From positions 1 through 64,000 of the forward strand of contig FJOG01000018.1 of the NCBI GenBank assembly GCA_900073065.1: a stretch of DNA of 64,000 nucleotides. The letters run 5' to 3'. Below, piece after piece: positions 57,229-64,000 of the stretch; within the stretch, counting starts at the first letter, position 1; every line of letters starts with the position of its first letter. Made by a program: the position numbers and the translations under genes. The notes below the pieces were generated by a model, which searched no databases, had not been told where the DNA came from, and was given only the letters and a program-made list of their open reading frames with translations. This DNA is from Phialocephala subalpina. Taxonomy: Eukaryota > Ascomycota > Leotiomycetes > Helotiales > Mollisiaceae.

Positions 57229-57745
57229 CAGAGAGTCCCATCAGTCAGTCGACTGATCAACTGACTGATCAGTGATCAGTCTCAGTCATTTAGTTGACCA
57301 TTTTAATTTATATTAGTCATTCAGCTAGCTATTAGGCCAACTGATTAGTGACTGATCAATTGGTGAGCCTCGGAACGCCCTATTTTTAAGTATAAATGTA
57401 ACTATTTTAAAGCTAAAGTTGTTTAAAAAGTAAAGAATTTAAAAGTAAATCTCTAGATTTTAAGACTTGAAAATCGTTCCGAAATGCCTTAAAAATACTT
57501 ATAGTTATAGCTATAGACATCTATTACACTTAGAGGAGTTTAAAGAATAGATAAACTATTAAATTTTGAGAGTATATCTTCAAGTTTTTATTAGTGTAAC
57601 GTGACTTTTTGATCACGCTTTTAACTGATCAGTAACTGATCAATTGATCAATTTCAGTCAATCAATTGAGCCCTTTGTGATCAGTCATTCAGTTGAGGGT
57701 AAACCCTCAACTGATGACTGACTGACTGACTGATTGGATTCTCTG
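57229..57745. mobile_element. hAT-like MITE with 8-bp target duplication
   Basis: 517-bp non-coding element. The left end reads CAGAGAGTCCCATCAGTCAG; the reverse complement of the right end reads CAGAGAATCCAATCAGTCAG, so the terminal inverted repeats start CAGAG. Both sides are flanked by ATTGAAAC (57221-57228 and 57746-57753), a perfect 8-bp target-site duplication. CAGRG termini plus an 8-bp duplication are characteristic of hAT transposons. Subterminal regions carry many copies of the palindrome TGATCA (nine counted), often as ACTGATCAGT; the core is A/T-rich. No transposase, so it is non-autonomous. Confidence 0.85.
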
Positions 57746-57793
57746 ATTGAAACCTTTCCACGTTGAAAATTTCTGACTCTAAGAAGTTCATCT

Positions 57794-58054
57794 CTATGAC
57801 ATTCCGGCTTCTGAAACGAGCTGTTCAGATAGGATCCGTCTTTTCTCGGTATTTTGTGACGGCGCCAAATGAGGTCGTGCTGCCATCAGGCAGGCTCCAA
57901 ACTCATTGACGTCGAAATATGCAGGAGCGGTTTCGTTGATATTCTCGTTGTTCGGCCGAGGCACGGAGAAGTCGGACACTTGCTTGGGGTGCATGGCACG
58001 GACCACCAGATTGTATTTAGTTGAGTAGCTCGAGGAAGGGGGACCTAAATTCAT
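57794..58054 (-). CDS. Short hypothetical ORF
   Basis: ATG at 58054 gives 86 residues (MNLGPPSSSYSTKYN...) with no recognised motif and no signal or membrane segment. The upstream sequence is short of good promoter clues. Kept at low confidence. Confidence 0.25.
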   Translation of the reverse strand: MNLGPPSSSYSTKYNLVVRAMHPKQVSDFSVPRPNNENINETAPAYFDVNEFGACLMAARPHLAPSQNTEKRRILSEQLVSEAGMS

Positions 58055-59056
58055 CGTTGTGAAGTTGCTCGTGTGAGAGGAGAAGATCCTGAAGGCATCA
58101 GTATCTGTATCTCAAATCAACCCTCGAAAAGAGGGATTGTCAATGTTACTTACTGCACTTTCTGGCCTGGCCCAATACGCCTCCAATAAACCTCCTCAAG
58201 AATGTTACGAGGGTGGTTCACTCTGTGTCGTAGGCCATAACTTTGGCCTGTTTGGTGATGATCCTGCAGATGGCAAACAAGTTCTTCGGCCTGAAATATT
58301 TTGGCGTTTGGCTGCCACATCAAAGGTTACATTCAGCCTTGTATGTAGCAGAACCGGGATTAGAGTGTGCCATTCAAAGCCAATCAGAAAAAAAACTATG
58401 CTTGTTGTCAGGCATGGACCCCATGACCATCGACCCAATGAGAGAGCAAAAATACCTATGGCAAAGTATTAGGGCGTAATCTTCGAGCATACATACAGCC
58501 TGCATACCATGCCAGAGCCTTAGCCAAAAGAGAATGCATATGTATAATTCGAGCAGGGTACTGGTCAATGCTACTGTAAATAATATTTGTTTTGGAGAGA
58601 CTGTGCCAAGATTTCCTCAGAGCATATAACTGCTTCGATACCGAGTCGCACCAACATTCCCAGCAGCGTGGTTTCCAAATCAAAGAAGACACCTACAGTG
58701 CTAGTAGATATACTGATGAATGCTGCTCTGGCAGGACATATAGAATAACTAGGGAGCAGAAATATATGACAAACTTCAATCCCGAGCCGTACTAGCAGCT
58801 ACCACATAGTGAAAGGAAGGCAAATCACTCACAAGGCTACTACGCTAGTGACTAGCGGGTTCCGGTCAACGGCCAGCCGCTTTTGGATCTCTCCCAGAGC
58901 GATTTTCTTCATCTCGACCGATCAGAATCCTCTTCTGAACGACACGACGATCGGACAGCCAGCAAGAGAAACAGAACAGTCTGCAAGGTACAAAGGTATG
59001 TCTATACTTGACGACAAAAAAGGGGCAACAACTAATAAAGGAGAAATAGAGACAAA
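58055..59056. other. Intergenic upstream of terpene synthase
   Basis: Several overlapping open stretches exist around 58137-58480 on both strands, none with a motif. The right part should carry the terpene synthase promoter; no site recognised. Confidence 0.4.
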
Positions 59057-61048
59057 ATGGCGGGACAATCAAGTGCGGCCGCAGAATCGACCGGGTCAGG
59101 ACCAGCGAAGAACGTCAACACCAATCGTTCTAAGATATCATTTGGCACACCAAAGTGGGAAGAGGTGGTCCCAATGCTGGACACTGCCAACCTTAGTGGC
59201 TTGAAGACTGCAGGTCACGCAGCCACGTCGGAGGAGGCATCGCCAATGACCAACACCGTCAATATCGCTCCTGGCAACACCCTACATGGTACATCTGAGA
59301 CAGGATGGGAGGCATCAAAGCAGGAAACCATCAACATCGTGGATGGCAAGACCCCGCAGGTTGAATCTAAGCCAGGAGATACACGCCCACGGGCCGAGAC
59401 TGTTAACATCGAGAAAATGGAAACCCCAGACGGCGCTGTGTTCAAAATAGAGATTCCCCGAGGCATGAAGATGATCCGTATCCCAGATTGTGTCATGAGC
59501 TTCATGTCCATCGCACCAACAATTCACCCCCTCTATGCGGAAGTCAAAGCTGAGACTGAAGCATGGCTTTGCAAGTGAGTATTTAGCCCTGAAACTAACG
59601 GAGTCGCCTCTTGTTGCTGACAAAGTATAGGGAGTTGGGGGCAGATGACAAGTTGAGCAAGAGAATCACGAAGACAGATTGGTCTTACTTTGCTTCTGCC
59701 TCTGCACCACTTGCAAGTAAGGAAGATTTGAAGATTCTTTGTGACTGGGGCAATTGGGTATGTGGCAACCCACCACCCTTCCCTCTGGCATCTGACTAAC
59801 AAACAATTCAATGCAGGTATTTCCATTCGATGACCGTAAGAGCACAATACACAAAGAAAATGGACAGTGAAGGCTGACAATACGGCAGCGCTGGACAACG
59901 GTCATTTGAAGGACGATCCTGTCAAGGCCAAGGAAATGGTTGATGGTACATTGGCTGCTATGCGTGGCAAAGTACCAGAGACATTTGCGATAGCCATGGT
60001 TCATAATGACATCTGGGAGCGAATTGTAAAGGCTAGTATTCCACTTGCACAATCCAAAAGCACTTGCTAATCGTTGATCCAGTTGTCTGTAATAAGCTCT
60101 ATCCCAAGTTTGTACCCTTAGCCGTCAATCACCAAAACAGTAACTAATAAATTCAGACATGCAAGATCGGTATGCGGCTGCCATGGAAGGTTATGTTGCG
60201 GGTGCCCTACGCCATGTCCAGGACTTTGCTGAGGCAAAGATACCTGACCTTGAGGATTTTATTAAGGTCCGATCGGCTAGTGCTGGTGTCAGACCAATTA
60301 TCCCCATGGTTGAGTAAGTAGCACTTGCAACTGCTCTGCAGAAGTGATGATACTAATGGCCCTAGACTCTTGCACCATATCCAGGTTCCAGACGCTGTCT
60401 ATAGCCATCCATGTCTCGAGAAATTCAGACAAACCGTTGTCGATATGGTCATCCTGTGAGTACAAGGGATGTGCGGAGAACTGGGTCTGAATGTTAGCTA
60501 ATATAACACAGTAGCAATGATGTTCTTTCATACCAGAAGGAGGAGGTAAAGAGCAATGTCCTAGCCGATGGCACATTGATCTGTGCGCTAATATATGTTA
60601 TAGAATGAGGGCGTACCGCACAATTTGATCACCGTACTTCGCCATACAGGAATGTCGACCCAGGAAGCCTTTGATACGGTTGGCGGAATGTTGCAGAAGG
60701 CCTACCGGGAATGGTAGTAGGTGACCCCACATCCTCGTCCATGGGTGCCCCTGTGTTCCTAGAACAGTGTCGAGTCATTGAAATGTATACTGACTTGACG
60801 GTCGTGACGTTCAGTATCGCACAAGCTGACCTGCCGCTCTGGGGAGAGAAGATCGACGCGGATGTCCAGAAGTTCATCGAGGGATGCCGCAATATCATGT
60901 TAGCGAACTTGAACTGGCAGTATGCTTCTCTTTCGACGATGTTGCAAGCCAAGCTGACAATTCTTGTAGCTTTAAGTGCGATCGATACCTGCCCTCCATC
61001 AAGGAGGTTGTCCGAAAGTGTCGAGTGATTGTTGTCAAGGATCAATGA
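59057..61048 (+). CDS. Class I terpene synthase (sesquiterpene-cyclase-like) with N-terminal extension
   Basis: Ten exons close in phase: 59057-59574, 59631-59757, 59817-59835, 59889-60035, 60157-60313, 60366-60455, 60512-60545, 60604-60713, 60815-60919 and 60970-61048, giving 461 residues. The metal-binding aspartate motif is FPFDD followed by PLDNGHL (DDxxD). The effector Arg region is VRSASAGVRP, the NSE triad is SNDVLSYQKEE, and the C-terminal pair is NLNWHF...DRY. These ionise a prenyl diphosphate with Mg2+. Product and substrate (FPP or GGPP) cannot be read. The first ~125 residues precede the usual start (IRIPDCVMSFMS) and carry three related words, TVNIAPGNT, TINIVDGKT and TVNIEKMET. 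No P450 or other tailoring gene is visible nearby. The 5' splice sites at 60036 (GTATTC) and 60714 (GTAGTA) are less usual. Confidence 0.9.
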
Positions 61049-62106
61049 GCTTTAGAGTCCCTCACAATTGTTCCGAGCTTGCTGGTACTTTGTAACTGTT
61101 GTCAAGTGGTGGTTGTTTCGGCTTGCTATGGCTTTGTGGTGGCAGTGAAGGTCGTTGTCGATGAGATCATCGCTGATAGCCATAGCTCATACAATACAAC
61201 GCGACCATATCGTGGCAGGTGTTGTTGTTGAGGAAGCTGCATTGTGATATGATGACGTTGAAGTGAGGTCGAGAGGTTCATGACAGTGAAGCTGACAAAG
61301 CCGTGCTAGGCCACAATTAGTGAGTGCCTGATTTCGCTGGACGTATTACTGGCGAGGGCAACGTCGACGTCGACATCGACGTCGGGAGGTTGCAAGCTGA
61401 ACTGTCCTCCCATGAAAGCCCCTCAAGTTGCTCGATATTCATTTGGATTGAAATTGGTGACGTCGTTACTGCTCTACCTACGACTTCAGATTTTTCACTC
61501 CGAGTTCAATGTCATTTGTAGCGTCTCTTTGATACTTTTCAGCCATCTGAGCTTCCATCATTCCTCTCCTACCATTCTTTGATCGCATGTTTCAAGATGT
61601 GGTGCTTCAAATAGATTCTCGATGCCTTCTCCTTTGTTTAACCTATCACATGCCTTGTGATGAAAGGGGTGAAACGATCACTCTAGAAGCATCACCCAAA
61701 GCTTTCATATTCTACGAAATTTCAATGACTGGGCTTCTTGCCCACTTCGATTAATTCAGATTATTCGTGGCGGCCCTTCAAGGATATAGCGATAGTGGTT
61801 TTCAAGCACGTGTTGTCATTTGTCGCATGACTCTTCTTGCATTCTGCCGTTCCGACCAAGTTTATTTTTTCTACTTTTTGTGCTTTTCAGAAGAGATGCT
61901 CTCATGAATGTCAAGAGGTTCAAGGTAGAAATATGATTGAAGCGTTTTCACACCTTGTTTTTTGTGTGATGTGAAGCGAAGTGTTCCACTTGAGAAGGTC
62001 AGCATCAGGTTAACTTCCTTGTCAGAAGCGATCAGCTATATGACAAGCCAACACGATTTTATTTTCTTAATTACATCGCACATCTGAGAGCCGGTTGGGT
62101 CCAAAT
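61049..62106. other. Convergent intergenic region
   Basis: Between the 3' ends of the terpene synthase and the sedolisin. A short repeat of GACGTC words with the palindromic look GTCGACGTCGAC lies near 61361-61382. No gene supported. Confidence 0.4.
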
Positions 62107-64000
62107 CTATGGAAGTGCCATGAATAACTTCAGCAGCGCAGGATAATTTGGAGTTCCAAGCCCAGTCAAAGGATCCCAACCACTGACCGCTGAGAATCCC
62201 TTCGTCCCACACCCGGGATTTGTTCCTTTTTTGATATCATTCAAGGCCTTCGGATTGGCGTACAACACCGGGTTGATGAACCCTACAGCTGATTTGCCGG
62301 CACCGATGCGCTGTTCGTTAATGAGAGTGACAATAGCGCCAACAGTTGGTGCCGAGGCGCTGGTTCCATAAATGAGTTGTCCGACACCATCCACAGCGCA
62401 GAGGTAGTTCGCACCATTAGCTGAGATATCTGGGATGGCGCGGGTCTTTCCTGAGGCGTTGTACCTGCGCTCATGTCAGTGTCATTTTAAGAAGTCAAGT
62501 GAGGGAGACGTACAAAGTAGTCGAGTACTTGGGCTTGTGGCTTTTGAAGTACGTCTTAACCGCAGAAGTTTGATAACCCGGCAGGGCAAAATTGTTGCTG
62601 AAACCACCACCAGAGTAGATGACTGTCGTACATGCTTCTTCAGCCGCGGTCACCTTTGAGCCTGGAACAATCTGAGTTGCACCAACGGAAGTGATGTAAG
62701 GGCAAGTGCCTGGAAAGGACGGATTGAAAGCTCCTGAGGCACCGGCTGCGTTAAGCCACCCTCCTGAGCAGCCTTGATATGTGCAGCACTGGTTGCTGTT
62801 TCCTGCTACTCCGTTATCACCACTGCTGGTCACGATTGTAACTCCCTGAAGGCCGAGTTTCATGTATCTGAAGGGAGACATGTCAGGAAGCAGTACTTGA
62901 TTGCCATTTCGAACAACTCACTCATTGCACTGCCTGTTCATGTATGCAACAGGCAAGTCCGCCTCATTGTAGGCGTACGAGATACTGATGACCGACGTGG
63001 GAGTGAAAGTGCCGCAGTTTTTCGCACCCTTATAACCTCCTGCCGCAGGATCAGGGTATACGGGGTCACTTTGTAATTAGAAATGTTCAAATCAAGTGAC
63101 GGAAAACTTACATGACATCATCTCCACCAGAGTAGGTGCAGTAAGTTCCATCGATGGCGTCAAGGAAATTGTTGAAGGATGCGCCTTCAACCATATCTCC
63201 AACTTGGTACAAAGTAACCTTCTGCGGGTACACTGAAGTGTTCAGTCAGTCCCAGTCGACGAGCTACGGTGGAATGTCAAACCTACCAAGTGCGATGGCA
63301 TATTGGAGATCGAGGTCAGCTTCTCCGTTGTAGGCGAAACCTTGATACGTCACCTGATTGACACCACCGTCGATGGAGTTCAATGTGGGTGTGTATCCAA
63401 CTGGAACATTGGTTGCCAAAGAGGCGTAAAACAAGTTCATGTCACTTTGAAGGTATGCCTGCACTGAAGTCAGCCAGGGGTCACGACTTTGTACGCAGTG
63501 CTTACATTGGGTGTGAATTCCACGATGCCATACGAAGATTTGGACAACGAGCCAACGGGAAAACCATAGAGAGCTCTCAAACAATCAGGCGTGATATATT
63601 GGTCGCAGTATGTCGGGCTACTCGCTTGTGCTACTGGACCATTCTTGGGAGGTGGAGGGGGAAGGGCAAGCCTCGGTCCCTCAACTGCAAGACCAACGAG
63701 CTTGGTGGTGCCGTTTGTGCTTCCCTTTGTTACATCGCGCCTCGGCAAAGCACGAGTCTTTTTCAACTCCCTAACGACGGCACCAAATTCTATGGTCGGA
63801 GTGATGAAGTCAATGTGAGACTTAATTTCGGCAGGAACACTGTACTCGTCACAAGCAATGTGCGTTTTCTTGGTGTCTGCATGTTCATACACCTGTGTTC
63901 CGTCAATTTCGATCCTGCTGACGGACAATGAGATGCTTTACCCTGTATTTTGTTTGCATCAAAACTTCTGCTTCGCCGATGGTGGAGTTGAAGCGAATCC
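62107..64000 (-). CDS. Secreted sedolisin-family (S53) serine-carboxyl peptidase, 5' end outside the window
   Basis: The gene runs off the right edge; the visible part begins inside the prodomain (TIGEAEVLMQTKYR, VYEHADTKKTHIACDEYSVP). The mature domain follows with the Glu/Asp pair in NGEADLDLQYAIAL (about 63300), the oxyanion Asp in TSSGDNGV (about 62820), the nucleophile Ser in YGTSASAPTVGAI (about 62360) and the calcium site NDIKKGTNPGC...GWDPLTGLG. It ends PALLKLFMALP at 62107. At least five introns; for example AGG|GTAAAG...ACACAG|GTG near 63940. It looks intact where visible. Such enzymes (tripeptidyl-peptidase/aorsin types) digest proteins at acid pH outside the cell. Confidence 0.92.

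Overview
The window is nuclear DNA of a filamentous ascomycete (Pezizomycotina). The evidence is short GT-AG introns of about 45-60 bp with CTAAC/CTAAT-like branch sites, a truncated Tad-type LINE, DNA with the marks of repeat-induced point mutation (RIP), and fungus-specific families (HET, NACHT/NLR, 2EXR, LysM with GH18, sedolisin, class I terpene synthase). A leotiomycete is a reasonable guess, but nothing here fixes the class.

Layout. 1-5 kb is an AT-rich, RIP-eroded block with relics of a membrane protein, a HET-domain gene and a NACHT/NLR gene. 6-15 kb holds a divergent pair: a secreted chitin-binding/GH18 chitinase with an extra C-terminal module, and a secreted LysM protein. 15-16 kb is an anchored protein of unknown function. 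16.8-19.2 kb is repeat-rich and contains a 3'-truncated, RIP-damaged LINE. 19.7-28.1 kb is ordinary gene space: a small lipocalin-like protein, mitochondrial dihydroxyacid dehydratase (ILV3), secreted RNase T2 and an F-box-like protein. 28.9-34.5 kb has four damaged 2EXR genes. 34.8-43.3 kb returns to conserved genes: a kinesin-14 motor, a Loa1/Vps66-type acyltransferase and a sugar-porter MFS transporter. 44.3-53.6 kb has six more 2EXR genes (four apparently intact), with a solo LTR and an AT-rich inverted-repeat element between them. 53.7-58 kb has small weak ORFs, a Cys-rich gene and a 517-bp hAT-like MITE. 59-61 kb is a ten-exon terpene synthase, and 62-64 kb is the 3' part of a sedolisin protease that runs off the right edge.

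The main observation is about ten 2EXR-type genes in 25 kb, intact and decaying copies side by side, on both strands, interrupted by conserved housekeeping genes and marked by recent transposon footprints. With the HET and NLR relics at the left end this looks like a fast-turnover accessory island. A role in self/non-self recognition is inference only. Exon models for ILV3, the lipocalin-like gene, RNase T2, kinesin, Loa1, the F-box protein, the anchored protein and the terpene synthase were checked by hand for reading phase and all close.
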